64,000 nucleotides of DNA, taken from positions 868,001-932,000 of the forward strand of contig JACKNU010000001.1 of the NCBI GenBank assembly GCA_024234675.1, read 5' to 3'. Below the pieces are notes generated by a model. The model was not told the origin of the DNA, searched no databases, and was given only the letters and a program-made list of their open reading frames with translations. Below are positions 36,084-45,716 of this stretch, in pieces. This DNA is from Pseudomonadales bacterium. GTDB taxonomy: Bacteria > Pseudomonadota > Gammaproteobacteria > Pseudomonadales > Halieaceae. Made by a program: the position numbers and the translations under genes. Position 1 is the stretch's first letter; each line of letters starts with the position of its first letter.

Positions 36084-38498
36084 ATGTCAACTGCCCTGTC
36101 CCCCCTCCTGCGCGGTCTCGCGATACTCGCCCTGGGCGCGTCCCTCGCCGCCTGTACCCAGTCGGTGGTGGAGGAGAAGGTGGTGGAGCCAACCATTGCC
36201 AGGACCCAGACTTACTCCTGGAGCCAGGACGTAAAACCCATACTGGATGCCAAGTGCATCGCCTGCCACGCCTGTAATGACGCACCCTGCCAGCTGAAAC
36301 TGAGCTCCGGCGCGGGCCTGCTGCGCGGCGCCACCCCCGAGCCGGTATACAACGGCTCGCGGGTATTGAACGCCGAGCCAACCCGGCTGTTCGTGGACGC
36401 CCACGGCCAGGCCCAGTGGCGCAAGAAGGGCTTCTATTCCGTGCTCAACGACCAGGGCGGCTCCCTGGACGACAACCTGGTGAACTCGCTGCTGTACAAC
36501 ATGATCGAGTTGGGCAGGATGCAAGCGCTGGCCAGCAATGCGCCGGTGCCGGAAGACATCAAACTGGGCCTGCAGCGCGACAACGAGTGCCCCGCCCCCG
36601 GCGAGTTCGACAAGTACGCCCGCAAGAAACCCCGGCAGGGCATGCCGCTGGCCTTGAGCGGCCTCAGCAAAACTGAATTCGAGACCCTGCGCCAGTGGAT
36701 TTTCGAGGGCGCCGTAATCGACCAGCAGCCCTGGGAAACGGGCCCCGGGGAACAGGCGCAGATCGCCACCTGGGAGGCCTTTTTCAATGAACCCTCGGCG
36801 AGGCACAAACTGGTGGCGCGCTACCTCTACGAACACCTGTACCCGGCGCACCTGTACTTCAGTGAACTGGATACCGGTAACTTTTTCGAGCTGGTGCGCT
36901 CCACTACGCCCCCGGGGCAGCCTGTAGATATCATCGCCACCCTGCGCCCCAACGACGATCCGGGTGAAGTCTTTTTCTACCGCCTGCGCCCGGTTATCTC
37001 CACCCTGGTACACAAGACCCACATGCCCTACTCGCTGGACGCGGACCGCATGGACCGCTTCCGGGAGCTGTTCCTGGCCGGGGACTGGGAAGTCGGCCAG
37101 TTGCCGGACTACTCCCGCGCCAATGCCGTGAACCCGGTGGCGACGTTCAACGACATTCCCGCGGGGGCCCGCTACCGCTTCATGCTGGACAACGCCGAAT
37201 ACTTCGTTACCACTTTCATCCGCGGCCCGGTCTGCGCCGGACAGATCGCCACCAACGTAATCGAGGACCAGTTCTGGGTAACGTTCCAGGACCCGCAGTC
37301 GGACCTGTCGGTGACGGACCCCGACTACCTCGCCAGCATCCTCCCGCACCTGGTGCTGGTGCCCCAGAAAGAAGGCCTGATCACCATGTATGCGGACTGG
37401 AAAGAACGCGTGCATGCAATGAACCGCTACCTGGAACTGCGCGGTGAGGCCTACCGCAAGGCCGAGCCCCGCGGTCGCTCCCTGGAAGACATCTGGGACG
37501 GCAACGGCGAGAACGAAAACGCCGCCCTCACGGTATTTCGCAACTTCGACAACGCCATGGTGACCACAGGCTTCTCCGGCGGCCTGCCCAAGACACTGTG
37601 GGTGATGGACTATCCGATGCTGGAGCGCACCTACTACCTGCTGGTGGTCAACTTCAACGTCTTCGGCAGCGTCGCCACCCAGGCGGAGACCCGCCTGTAC
37701 TTCGACCTGATGCGGGCCAACGGCGAGAACAATTTCCTGCACTTCATGCCCCCGCAGGTGCGCACCGGCATGCGTGACTCCTGGTACCGCGGCAGCGACG
37801 CCCAGACCAAGATCAGTAAGCTTTACGAGATCGTCAACGAGGACATGCCGGTGAATATCCCCTACCAGGGCGATGATCCGAAGGCGGAGTTCGTGTCCCT
37901 AGTGACGGCACGCTTGCGGGCCGCCGCGGGGCCGCCCGATGTCCTCAACCGCTGCCCCAGCGCGCCCTGCTACAGCGCAGGCGCCGGCCCCACGCTGAAA
38001 CGTATAGAAGCAAGCCTGCAGACCCTGAGCCCGCTGCCGGCCTCCGCCCCCGGTATGCGTTTTATCGACTTCATGCCCGATGTCGCCTTCCTGCGGGTCG
38101 TGCCTGAGGATGCGGCGCAGGCGCAGGCCTATACCCTGATTCGCAACAAGGCCCACAGCAACGTCGCCTTCATGTTCGACGAGGAGGAGCGCCGCGAGCG
38201 TGACGACGACACCCTGACTGTATACCGGGGCCTGCTGGGGTCCTATCCCAATTTCTTCTTCGACGTGCCGCTGGCGCAGCTGCAGGACTTCACCGACGCC
38301 CTGCACGGCGCCGGTACCGAGGCACAGTATCGCGACATTGTCGCGCGCTACGGCGTCGCGCGCATGGACCCCGCCATCTGGGATAATTTCCAGTGGCATA
38401 TAGACTACATGCGCCAGACTCAGCCACTGGCGGCCGGGGTGTACGACCTCAGCCGCTACAAGAAAGTGAGTGACCTGATGTCCGACGAGGAACCCTGA
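36084..38498 (+). CDS. cti: Fatty acid cis/trans isomerase, copy 2, lipoprotein form
   Basis: An 804-residue paralogue of the 6.2-kb enzyme. It begins with a lipoprotein signal (lipobox LAAC near residue 24), so it is probably tethered to a membrane, unlike copy 1, which has a plain signal peptide. The haem-binding site is CIACH within CIACHACNDAPCQL (near 55). Blocks shared with copy 1 include TTPPGQPVDIIATLRP, a KTHMPY segment and WDGNGENENAALTVFR. I chose the ATG at 36084 because GGAG lies 6 bases upstream. The next gene, ytfJ-like, starts 43 bases after its stop. Confidence 0.9.
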   Translation: MSTALSPLLRGLAILALGASLAACTQSVVEEKVVEPTIARTQTYSWSQDVKPILDAKCIACHACNDAPCQLKLSSGAGLLRGATPEPVYNGSRVLNAEPTRLFVDAHGQAQWRKKGFYSVLNDQGGSLDDNLVNSLLYNMIELGRMQALASNAPVPEDIKLGLQRDNECPAPGEFDKYARKKPRQGMPLALSGLSKTEFETLRQWIFEGAVIDQQPWETGPGEQAQIATWEAFFNEPSARHKLVARYLYEHLYPAHLYFSELDTGNFFELVRSTTPPGQPVDIIATLRPNDDPGEVFFYRLRPVISTLVHKTHMPYSLDADRMDRFRELFLAGDWEVGQLPDYSRANAVNPVATFNDIPAGARYRFMLDNAEYFVTTFIRGPVCAGQIATNVIEDQFWVTFQDPQSDLSVTDPDYLASILPHLVLVPQKEGLITMYADWKERVHAMNRYLELRGEAYRKAEPRGRSLEDIWDGNGENENAALTVFRNFDNAMVTTGFSGGLPKTLWVMDYPMLERTYYLLVVNFNVFGSVATQAETRLYFDLMRANGENNFLHFMPPQVRTGMRDSWYRGSDAQTKISKLYEIVNEDMPVNIPYQGDDPKAEFVSLVTARLRAAAGPPDVLNRCPSAPCYSAGAGPTLKRIEASLQTLSPLPASAPGMRFIDFMPDVAFLRVVPEDAAQAQAYTLIRNKAHSNVAFMFDEEERRERDDDTLTVYRGLLGSYPNFFFDVPLAQLQDFTDALHGAGTEAQYRDIVARYGVARMDPAIWDNFQWHIDYMRQTQPLAAGVYDLSRYKKVSDLMSDEEP

Positions 38499-38541
38499 TC
38501 ACCGGCCTACCGCCCAACAGCAACAAGTGGAGAGAAACCTT

Positions 38542-39102
38542 ATGATTAGAGCGACACTGCTACTACTGGCCACCCTGGCGGCGCTGCCTGCGGCCTGGGC
38601 GGATTTCAAGGTCGGCGATCGCCTGCCGGACCTCAGTATCGCCGACCGCGGCGAGCTGGTGCTGCAGGGAGACGACTTCGACTATCGCAGCTGGAGCTAC
38701 CCCCAGCAGCCGGGCAAGGTGCACGTGCTGCAGTACATGGCCGCGACCACCGGCGCCAGCGAGCTGAACGACCCGTTCATCGACAGGATCAAAACCGATT
38801 TCCCGAACGGCACGCTGCTGTCCACCACGGTGCTCAACCTGGACGAGGCGATGTGGGGTACGGGAGGCTTCGTGATCAGCCAGCTGGAATCCAACAAGAA
38901 GCGCTATCCCCAGGCCGTGCTGGTGGCTGATGAGCAAGGCGTGGGGCTGCAAACCTGGAAACTGCAGGAGGACAGCGCCGCCATCATCGTCACCGACAGC
39001 CAGGGCGCAGTGCTTTTTTTCAAGCAGGGCGCCATGTCGCCGGCGGAAGTGGATAGCACCATCGAGCTGATCAAACAACAGCTGCCTGGCAAGGCCTCCT
39101 AG
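38542..39102 (+). CDS. YtfJ-family periplasmic protein
   Basis: A 186-residue secreted thioredoxin-fold protein with a signal peptide ending AWA. The VGDRLPDLSIADRGEL start, YPQQPGKVHVLQYMAATTGA and a C-terminal AVLFFKQGAMSPAEVDSTIELI match the YtfJ family. The usual CxxC is absent, which is normal for that family. The ATG at 38542 has a GGAGAG Shine-Dalgarno; an in-frame GTG at 38527 is less likely. It is probably co-transcribed with the second cti. Confidence 0.82.
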   Translation: MIRATLLLLATLAALPAAWADFKVGDRLPDLSIADRGELVLQGDDFDYRSWSYPQQPGKVHVLQYMAATTGASELNDPFIDRIKTDFPNGTLLSTTVLNLDEAMWGTGGFVISQLESNKKRYPQAVLVADEQGVGLQTWKLQEDSAAIIVTDSQGAVLFFKQGAMSPAEVDSTIELIKQQLPGKAS

Positions 39103-39114
39103 GGCCTGTCCACA

Positions 39115-40824
39115 CTAACTGGGATGGCCCTGGCTGGCCAGGGGATTGGCCCGCTGCAGGATGACCTCCAGGTCCAGCCCGCGCGGCAGGGTGCCGTAGT
39201 TGCGCTCCCCGGCCTGACCCAGCCGGGAGGCGATAAAGGCGTCCGCCACCGCCTCATTGCCGGCCCGCAGCAACAGGCTGGCCTGCATGGTCAGGGCCAG
39301 CTGGTCGACGATACGTCGCGCCCGGTACTCCACCTCGTCCGTGTCCAGCAGGGCCTCCTGCACCGCCAGCACGGCGTTGTCCAGGACCCGGCTGGCGCCG
39401 CGGGTTTGCCCCAGTTCCGCATACCAGGCGTCCAGCACCTCGGGACTCCGACCCAGGGCGCGCAGCATATCCAGCGCCTGGACGTTGCCCGAACCCTCCC
39501 AGATCGCGTTGATGGGCGCATCCCGGTACAACCTGGCGAGAATGAAATCCTCGGTCACCCCGTTGCCTCCCAGGCACTCCATGGCCTCGTAGGCGTGGAA
39601 CGGGGTGCGCTTGCAGATCCAGTACTTGCCGGTGGGCAGGCCCAGCCGCAATAGCAGTTGGTCGTGTTCATCCCCGCCGGGCGCCAGGCTGCGGTCCAGG
39701 GCCTCGCCCATGCGCATGGTGATCGCCAGGGAGCCCTCCACTTCCAGCTGCAGGTCCGCCAGCACGTTGCGCATCAGCGGCTGGTCGATGAGGCGCTTGC
39801 CGAAAACGCTGCGTTCCAGGGCGTGGTTGACCGCCTGGGCCACGGCCTGGCGCTGGCCCGCGGTGGACCCGATCATGCAGTCGAAGCGGGTCATGGCGAC
39901 CATCTCGATGATGGCGCGCACCCCCCTGCCCTCCTCGCCCACCATCCAGCCCAGGGCGCCGCGCAATTCGATTTCCGAGGAGGCATTGGCCACGTTGCCC
40001 AGCTTGTTCTTCAGGCGCTGCACCTGGATAGGGTTCTTGCTGCCATCGGGGCGCCAGCGCGGTACCAGGAAGCAGCTCAGGCCGCCGGCTGCCTGCGCCA
40101 GCACCAGGAAGGCGTCGCACATGGGGGCCGAGGTAAACCACTTGTGCCCCACCAGTTCGTAGGCCTCCCCGGGGCCGCTCGCCGCCAGCGCCCGGGCGCT
40201 GGTGGTATTGGCCCGCACATCCGAGCCGCCCTGCTTCTCGGTCATGCCCATGCCGATGGTCACGGCGGTTTTGTCGGTGTGTGGGATATTGCGGGGATCG
40301 TAACCCCGCGCCAGTACTTTGGGCAGCCACTCTGCGGCGACCGCCGGGGTCAGCCGCAGGGTGGGCACCGAGGCGAAGGTCATGGTCACCGGGCAGCCGT
40401 GACCGGACTCCACCTGCGCCTGCAAGTAATACCGGGCGGCTCGCGCCACATGGGCGCCGGGGCCGGGTTCCGCCCAGGGTGTGCTGTGCAGGCCGGCGTC
40501 TGCCAGGGCCAGCTGCATCAACTGGTGATAGGCGTCGTGGTAGCGCACCCGGTCCACCCGGTAGCCCTGGCGGTCGTGGGACTCGAACTGCGGCTTGTAC
40601 TCGTTGGCCAGAAAACCCCACTCGATGACCCGGGCGCTGCCGGTGACCGCGCCGTGCGCCAGCAGCGACTCCTGCGCCCAGCCGGCGCCGTGGCGCTGCA
40701 CCGCCTCGCCCAGCGCCGTATCGTGCTGGTAGGCGTTGTAATCCACCAGCGGGCGCGACTGGTTGAAAACCTCGTGAGTCTGGGCGAGATGGTTCACGGA
40801 AAAATTCATGCTATCAGTGGTCAC
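39115..40824 (-). CDS. AidB-like acyl-CoA dehydrogenase-family flavoprotein
   Basis: A 569-residue protein with the AidB layout: an N-terminal extension (residues about 1-170), the FAD-binding acyl-CoA dehydrogenase core with GMGMTEKQGGSDVRANTTSA and HKWFTSAPMCDAFLVLA, and the long C-terminal helical domain (AYEAMECLGGNGVTEDFILARLYRDAPINAIWEGSGN). E. coli AidB is part of the Ada alkylation response and has weak isovaleryl-CoA dehydrogenase activity. No ada gene is nearby. Its end converges on the ytfJ-like gene with a 12-base gap. Confidence 0.9.
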   Translation of the reverse strand: MTTDSMNFSVNHLAQTHEVFNQSRPLVDYNAYQHDTALGEAVQRHGAGWAQESLLAHGAVTGSARVIEWGFLANEYKPQFESHDRQGYRVDRVRYHDAYHQLMQLALADAGLHSTPWAEPGPGAHVARAARYYLQAQVESGHGCPVTMTFASVPTLRLTPAVAAEWLPKVLARGYDPRNIPHTDKTAVTIGMGMTEKQGGSDVRANTTSARALAASGPGEAYELVGHKWFTSAPMCDAFLVLAQAAGGLSCFLVPRWRPDGSKNPIQVQRLKNKLGNVANASSEIELRGALGWMVGEEGRGVRAIIEMVAMTRFDCMIGSTAGQRQAVAQAVNHALERSVFGKRLIDQPLMRNVLADLQLEVEGSLAITMRMGEALDRSLAPGGDEHDQLLLRLGLPTGKYWICKRTPFHAYEAMECLGGNGVTEDFILARLYRDAPINAIWEGSGNVQALDMLRALGRSPEVLDAWYAELGQTRGASRVLDNAVLAVQEALLDTDEVEYRARRIVDQLALTMQASLLLRAGNEAVADAFIASRLGQAGERNYGTLPRGLDLEVILQRANPLASQGHPS

Positions 40825-40847
40825 GAGCTGTATCTCCCAACGTCTAT

Positions 40848-42023
40848 TTATAGAATTACCTTGACTGCGGCCGCGGCGGCTTTTGCCCTGGCCACCGCCT
40901 GTTCGACACTGTCGGCCCGGGCGAGGGCGACCCCCAGCCGGCGGCGACCGGCGATATCCGGCTTGCCGAACAGGCGCAACTGGACCTCGTCGCCATCCAG
41001 GGCGGCGGCGACGCCGGCGTAGCGGATGTCAGAGGACTCGCCCTCGCCCAGTACCACCGCCGAGGCCGAGGGCCCCAGCACCGGAACCTGGCGCACGGGC
41101 AACCCGAGAAAGGCGCGCACGTGCAGGGCGAACTCCGACAGGGACTGGGAAACCAGGGTGACCATGCCGGTGTCGTGGGGGCGCGGCGAGACTTCGCTGA
41201 AGATAACCTCGTCTCCCCTGATGAACAGCTCCACCCCGAACAGGCCGTGGCCGCCCAGTGCCGCCACCACCTTGCCCGCCACGGCCCGGGCATTGGCCAG
41301 GGCCTGCGCGGTCATGGGCTGGGGCTGCCAGGATTCCCGGTAATCGCCATCCTCCTGGCGGTGACCGATGGGCTCGCAGTAGTGAATGCCGTCCACCGCG
41401 CTGATGGTCAGCAGGGTGATTTCGTAGTCGAAATCCACAAAGCCCTCGACGATGACCCTGCCACCGCCGGCGCGGCCGCCCTCCTGGGCGTAGCGCCAGG
41501 CCCTTTCCAGATCAGCCTCGCCGCGCAACAGGCTCTGGCCCTTGCCGGAGGAACTCATCACCGGCTTGGCGATGCAGGGATAGCCCAGCCGGGCCGCCGC
41601 GGCGGCAAAGCCCTTGTAGTCGTCGGCGAAGGCATAGGGCGAGGTGGGTAGCTGCAGGGTTTCCGCCGCCAGGCGCCGGATGCCCTCGCGGTTCATGGTC
41701 AGCTGGGTGGCCCTGGCGCTGGGCACGATATTGACGCCCTCGGACTCCAGCTCCACCAGGGTGGCGGTGGCGATAGCTTCCACCTCGGGCACCACGTAGT
41801 CCGGTTTTTCCAGGGTAATGACCTCCCGCAGGGCCGCGGGGTCGAGCATATTGAGCACGTGGCTGCGATGGGCAACCTGCATGGCGGGGGCGTTGGCGTA
41901 GCGGTCGCAGGCGACGACTTCCAGCCCCAGGCGCTGGCACTCGATGGCCACCTCCTTGCCCAGTTCACCGGCCCCCAGAAGCAGGACTTTGGTCGCCCCC
42001 GCGGACAGAGCTGTACCGAACAT
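40848..42023 (-). CDS. purT: Formate-dependent phosphoribosylglycinamide formyltransferase
   Basis: A 391-residue ATP-grasp enzyme for the third step of purine synthesis; it uses formate and ATP to formylate GAR. The N-terminal VLLLGAGELGKEVAIECQRLG, the KPVMSSSGKGQS loop and the SPRPHDTGMVTL motif are diagnostic. Length matches E. coli PurT (392). The ATG at 42023 follows a GGAGGT Shine-Dalgarno. Its 5' end lies 93 bases from the RIO-like kinase stop. Confidence 0.96.
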   Translation of the reverse strand: MFGTALSAGATKVLLLGAGELGKEVAIECQRLGLEVVACDRYANAPAMQVAHRSHVLNMLDPAALREVITLEKPDYVVPEVEAIATATLVELESEGVNIVPSARATQLTMNREGIRRLAAETLQLPTSPYAFADDYKGFAAAAARLGYPCIAKPVMSSSGKGQSLLRGEADLERAWRYAQEGGRAGGGRVIVEGFVDFDYEITLLTISAVDGIHYCEPIGHRQEDGDYRESWQPQPMTAQALANARAVAGKVVAALGGHGLFGVELFIRGDEVIFSEVSPRPHDTGMVTLVSQSLSEFALHVRAFLGLPVRQVPVLGPSASAVVLGEGESSDIRYAGVAAALDGDEVQLRLFGKPDIAGRRRLGVALARADSVEQAVARAKAAAAAVKVIL

Positions 42024-42115
42024 ATACTGACCTCCAGGGCGCGGCCCGAAAGCAAACCATAATAGCGGCAAATGCCCACCGCGCAACCGGAGAAGCCGCG
42101 AGGGCCGGCACTGCC

Positions 42116-42973
42116 CTAGTCCGGTTCCTCGGCCTCCCGCAACCGCGCCCGCCGCGCGGCCTCCGCGGCCAGGGCGGCCTTGATCTCCTGAAGCACCGCG
42201 TCCACATCGGCGCTGTGCAGGTCTTCCTCCGCCTCGCCGCTGAGGGCGGTTTCCGGCAGTAATTCGCCCCTCTCATACAGCGACCACATCTCTTTGGCGT
42301 AGCGCGTTTCCCGCAGCTCGGGGGCGAACAGGGCGTAGTAGTCCCTGATCTTGTTCACATCCCGGGTGAGCATGTCCCGGGCGTGATTGTTGGCCGCCGC
42401 GTCCACCGCCTGCGGCAGGTCGATAATCACCGGGCCATAGTCATCCACCAGCACATTGAACTCCGACAGGTCGCCGTGGACCAGGCCGTCGCAGAGCATC
42501 AGCTTGATGTAGTGCATCATCAGGGCGTGGTCTTCCCGGGCCTGCTCGGCGGTCATGTCCACCTCCGCCAACCGCGGCGCCACCTCGCCCTCATCGTCGG
42601 TGACCAGTTCCATCAGCAGCACGCCGTCAAAGCAACCGTAGGGCCGGGGCACCCGCACCCCCGCCCGCGCCACCCGGTACAGGGCATCCACCTCGGCGTT
42701 CTGCCAGGCTTCCTCCACCTGCTTGCGGCCGTAGCTGGAGCCCTTCTCCATGGCGCGGGCGCGGCGGCTGTTCTTGTGCTTGCGGCCCTCCTGGTAGGTC
42801 ACGGCCTGCTTGAAGCTGCGCTGGGCCGCCTCCTTGTACACCTTGGCGCAGCGCGTTTCATCGCCGCTGCGCACCACGTACACGGTGGCTTCCTTGCCGC
42901 TCATCAACTGGTACAGCACCTCGTCGATGAGACCGTCTTCGTACAGCGGCATCAGCCGCGCCGGAATCTTCAC
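42116..42973 (-). CDS. RIO-type serine/threonine protein kinase
   Basis: A 285-residue atypical protein kinase. Glycine-loop-like SGKEATVYVV, ATP Lys in CAKVYKEA, the catalytic LVHGDLSEFNVLV loop (HGD..N) and the metal-binding IIDLPQA are all present. I chose the GTG at 42973, which has GAGG five bases upstream and lies 8 bases after the dbpA stop. RIO kinases are linked to ribosome assembly in eukaryotes and archaea, and the pairing here with dbpA, a 23S rRNA helicase, supports a similar role. Confidence 0.85.
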   Translation of the reverse strand: MKIPARLMPLYEDGLIDEVLYQLMSGKEATVYVVRSGDETRCAKVYKEAAQRSFKQAVTYQEGRKHKNSRRARAMEKGSSYGRKQVEEAWQNAEVDALYRVARAGVRVPRPYGCFDGVLLMELVTDDEGEVAPRLAEVDMTAEQAREDHALMMHYIKLMLCDGLVHGDLSEFNVLVDDYGPVIIDLPQAVDAAANNHARDMLTRDVNKIRDYYALFAPELRETRYAKEMWSLYERGELLPETALSGEAEEDLHSADVDAVLQEIKAALAAEAARRARLREAEEPD

Positions 42974-42980
42974 GACGGCC

Positions 42981-44360
42981 TCACAGTTTGCGCACCTTGA
43001 ACTTGCGCCCCTTGATGCGGCCATTGAGCAAGCGGCCCAGGGCGAGGTCCACGGTATCGGTGGCGATGGCGACAAAGGTGGCGCGATCCATCACCTCGAT
43101 CTTGCCCACCTTGCCGGCGGCGATGCCCGCCTCGCCCGTCAGGGCCCCCAGGATATCCCCCGGGCGTATCTTGTCCTTGCGGCCGCCGGCCACCTCCAGG
43201 GTCACGAAGGCGGGCGGCGGCAGGCCGCGGTCGCCGCCCGCAAGCTGCTCTATGGCCTCGAAATCCAGTTCGCGCTGCAGGTATTCACCGATGAGATCCA
43301 GACGGTAGCGCTCCCTGTCGGTGAGCAGGCTCAGGGCCAGGCCGGGTTCGCCGGCGCGCCCGGTGCGCCCGATCCGGTGCACGTAGACATCGGCGCTGCG
43401 CGGCAGCTCGTAATTGACCACGGCGGGGAGCTTGTCGATATCCAGCCCCCTGGCCGCCACGTCCGTGGCCACCAGCACCCGGCAACTGAGCTGGCGAAAC
43501 CGCACCAGCGCCTGGTCGCGCTCGCGCTGCTCCATTTCCCCGTGCAGTTCCACGGTGCTGATATCCTCGCCCTGCAGGAAGGCGCACAGCTCCCGCACCT
43601 CCTGCCGGGTGTTGCAGAACACCACGGCCGCCTCCGGCTGGAAGTGTCCCAGCAGGGTCAGCAGCGCCTGCGGGCGCTGCCCGGGCTCGCAGATAAAAAA
43701 CCGCTGGTCTATCTGCCGGTCCGGCGGCAGGGATGCCACCGCTACCCGCCGTGGCGCTTGCTGGAATCGGTCGCTGACGAGCTGTATGTCTGGCGGGAAG
43801 GTCGCGGAAAACAGCAGCGTCTGGCGCCGGTCGGGCGTTGCCGCAATGATGACCTCCATATCCTCCAGGAAGCCCATGTCCAGCATCCGGTCCGCTTCAT
43901 CCAGCACCAGGCAATTGACCCGCGCCAGGTCCAGGGTCTGCTTGCGCAGGTGATCCCTGATTCGCCCCGGGGTGCCCACCACCACCTGCGCGCCGTGCGC
44001 CAGCGAACCGATCTGCGGCCCTATCGCCTGGCCGCCACAGAGGGTGACCACCTTGATATTCTGCTGGTAGCGCGCCAGCCGCCGGATCTCACCGGCGACC
44101 TGGGTGGCCAGTTCCCGGGTGGGACACAGCACCAGGGCCTGGGTGCCGAAATCGCGGGGATTGAGGCGCGTCAGCAGCGGCAGGGTAAACGCCGCGGTCT
44201 TGCCACTGCCGGTGACCGCCTGGCCGATCAGGTCGGCGCCGTCCATGGCCAGCGGCAGTGCGGCGGCCTGGATAGGGGTCATGCGGGTGTAGCCCAGGTC
44301 ATCCAGGTTGCGCAATTGCGCCGGCGGCAGTGGCAGGGAGGAAAAAGCGGTGTCGGTCAC
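42981..44360 (-). CDS. dbpA: ATP-dependent RNA helicase DbpA
   Basis: A 459-residue DEAD-box helicase that acts in assembly of the 50S ribosomal subunit. Motifs are complete: VTGSGKTAAF (Walker A), PTRELA, VLDEADRMLD (DEAD), SATF, and HRIGRTGR near 330. The C-terminal domain, about 385-459, is the DbpA-type RNA-binding domain that recognises hairpin 92 of 23S rRNA. GTG at 44360 gives a length equal to E. coli DbpA (457); an AAGAAG precedes it. It is followed by the RIO kinase gene. Confidence 0.95.
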   Translation of the reverse strand: MTDTAFSSLPLPPAQLRNLDDLGYTRMTPIQAAALPLAMDGADLIGQAVTGSGKTAAFTLPLLTRLNPRDFGTQALVLCPTRELATQVAGEIRRLARYQQNIKVVTLCGGQAIGPQIGSLAHGAQVVVGTPGRIRDHLRKQTLDLARVNCLVLDEADRMLDMGFLEDMEVIIAATPDRRQTLLFSATFPPDIQLVSDRFQQAPRRVAVASLPPDRQIDQRFFICEPGQRPQALLTLLGHFQPEAAVVFCNTRQEVRELCAFLQGEDISTVELHGEMEQRERDQALVRFRQLSCRVLVATDVAARGLDIDKLPAVVNYELPRSADVYVHRIGRTGRAGEPGLALSLLTDRERYRLDLIGEYLQRELDFEAIEQLAGGDRGLPPPAFVTLEVAGGRKDKIRPGDILGALTGEAGIAAGKVGKIEVMDRATFVAIATDTVDLALGRLLNGRIKGRKFKVRKL

Positions 44361-44487
44361 GGTAGCTTCTTGGGTGTGAGGCGGGCCAGTATACCAGAGT
44401 TCAGGACGCCCCGCGGCGGTCCACGTTGACGCACGGGATACAAGGGCGTAGTTTCTCGCCTCTGGACAGACGACAGGAGCCGCCACC

Positions 44488-45672
44488 GTGAGCAAGAAAA
44501 TACCCCGTTCCAACGACGACGATTACAGCGCCGATATCATTGCCCAGCGCCAGGCCTTTATCGAGGAAAACACCCCGGCAAAATTGCACCACACGCGGCA
44601 GTACTCCTTCGATCCCGCCGACATGTCCGGCAATATCGAAAACCTGTTCGGGGTGGCGCAGGTGCCCATCGGCCTGGCCGGCCCTCTGCTAGTCAACGGG
44701 GAGCACGCCCAGGGTGAATTCTATGTGCCCATGGCAACGGTGGAAGGCACCATGCTGGCCAGCTACAACCGCGGTATGAAAGTTATCCGCGAAAGCGGCG
44801 GCGTGACCACCACGGTCTCCGGCGAGTGCATGCAGCGCGCGCCGGCCTTCGTGTTCCCCAGCGCCAGGGAGGCGCGGGATTTCTGCATATGGCTGAGGGA
44901 GCACTTCGAGGAAATCAAGGCGGTGGCGGAATCCACCACCTCCATCGGCAAGCTCAATGAGATCGAGCAGTACCACGCCCACAACATGGTCTATACCCGT
45001 TTCGACTACAGTACCGGCGATGCCGCGGGCCAGAACATGACCAGCCGCGCCACCTTCGCGGCCTGCGAGTGGATCGTCAAGGAGCACCCGCCACTGTCCC
45101 ACTACCTGTTGTCCGGCAGCTTCGATACCGAGAAACGCACCTCTTCGGTAAACCTGCTGAAGGGGCGCGGCAAGCGGGTTACCGCCGAGATCACCATCCC
45201 GCGGCAGGTCATGATGGACAACCTGCGCATCTCACCGCACCAGATGCACTACGGCCAGGGCATCAGCACCCTGGCGGCGCTGCTGACCAACTCCTCCAAC
45301 AACGCCGCCCACCCTGCCAACGGCCTGGCGGCCCTGTACCTGGCGACCGGCCAGGACATCGCCAATATCGGCGAGTCCAACCAGTGCACCACCTACAACA
45401 AGGTGAGCCGCGACGGCGATTACTATTTCTCCATCACCATGCCCGCCCTGATCATGGCCACCTACGGCGGCGGCACCGCCCTGCCCACCCAGCGCGAGTG
45501 CCTGGAAATCATGGACTGCTACGGCAAGGGCAAGGCCCTGAAACTCGCGGAGATCGCCGCCGGACTGGTGCTGGCCGGGGAGTTGTCCCTGGGCGCCGCC
45601 ACCAAGGTGGACAAGGTGACCCGGGTCAACGAGTGGGTGGACGCCCACGAGCGCCTGGGCCGCAACCGCTAG
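44488..45672 (+). CDS. Hydroxymethylglutaryl-CoA reductase, class I-like
   Basis: A 394-residue enzyme that reduces HMG-CoA to mevalonate. All four catalytic positions of class I reductases are visible: Glu86 in MATVEGTMLASYNRG, Lys216 in FDTEKRTSSVN, Asp290 in ATGQDIANIGES and His387 near the C-terminus. The GDAAGQNM motif replaces the DAMGMN motif. It lacks a membrane anchor. The start is GTG at 44488 with an AGGAG box. The rest of the mevalonate pathway is not in the window. Gammaproteobacteria mostly make isoprenoids by the MEP route, so this gene may be an acquisition. Confidence 0.9.
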   Translation: MSKKIPRSNDDDYSADIIAQRQAFIEENTPAKLHHTRQYSFDPADMSGNIENLFGVAQVPIGLAGPLLVNGEHAQGEFYVPMATVEGTMLASYNRGMKVIRESGGVTTTVSGECMQRAPAFVFPSAREARDFCIWLREHFEEIKAVAESTTSIGKLNEIEQYHAHNMVYTRFDYSTGDAAGQNMTSRATFAACEWIVKEHPPLSHYLLSGSFDTEKRTSSVNLLKGRGKRVTAEITIPRQVMMDNLRISPHQMHYGQGISTLAALLTNSSNNAAHPANGLAALYLATGQDIANIGESNQCTTYNKVSRDGDYYFSITMPALIMATYGGGTALPTQRECLEIMDCYGKGKALKLAEIAAGLVLAGELSLGAATKVDKVTRVNEWVDAHERLGRNR

Positions 45673-45716
45673 CGGCCCACAGCCGGCAGCCCTGCCCGCA
45701 GGCTTAGCTTCCCGCC

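Noticed and set aside
34546..36381. 611-codon open frame antisense to recQ
   Set aside because: It mirrors a strong recQ gene with all motifs. Long antisense frames are expected in GC-rich coding DNA, and the translation shows no family features.
36087..37742. 551-codon open frame antisense to the second cis/trans isomerase
   Set aside because: Same cause: codon-bias shadow of a real gene, rich in His, Gln, Val and Gly and without motifs.
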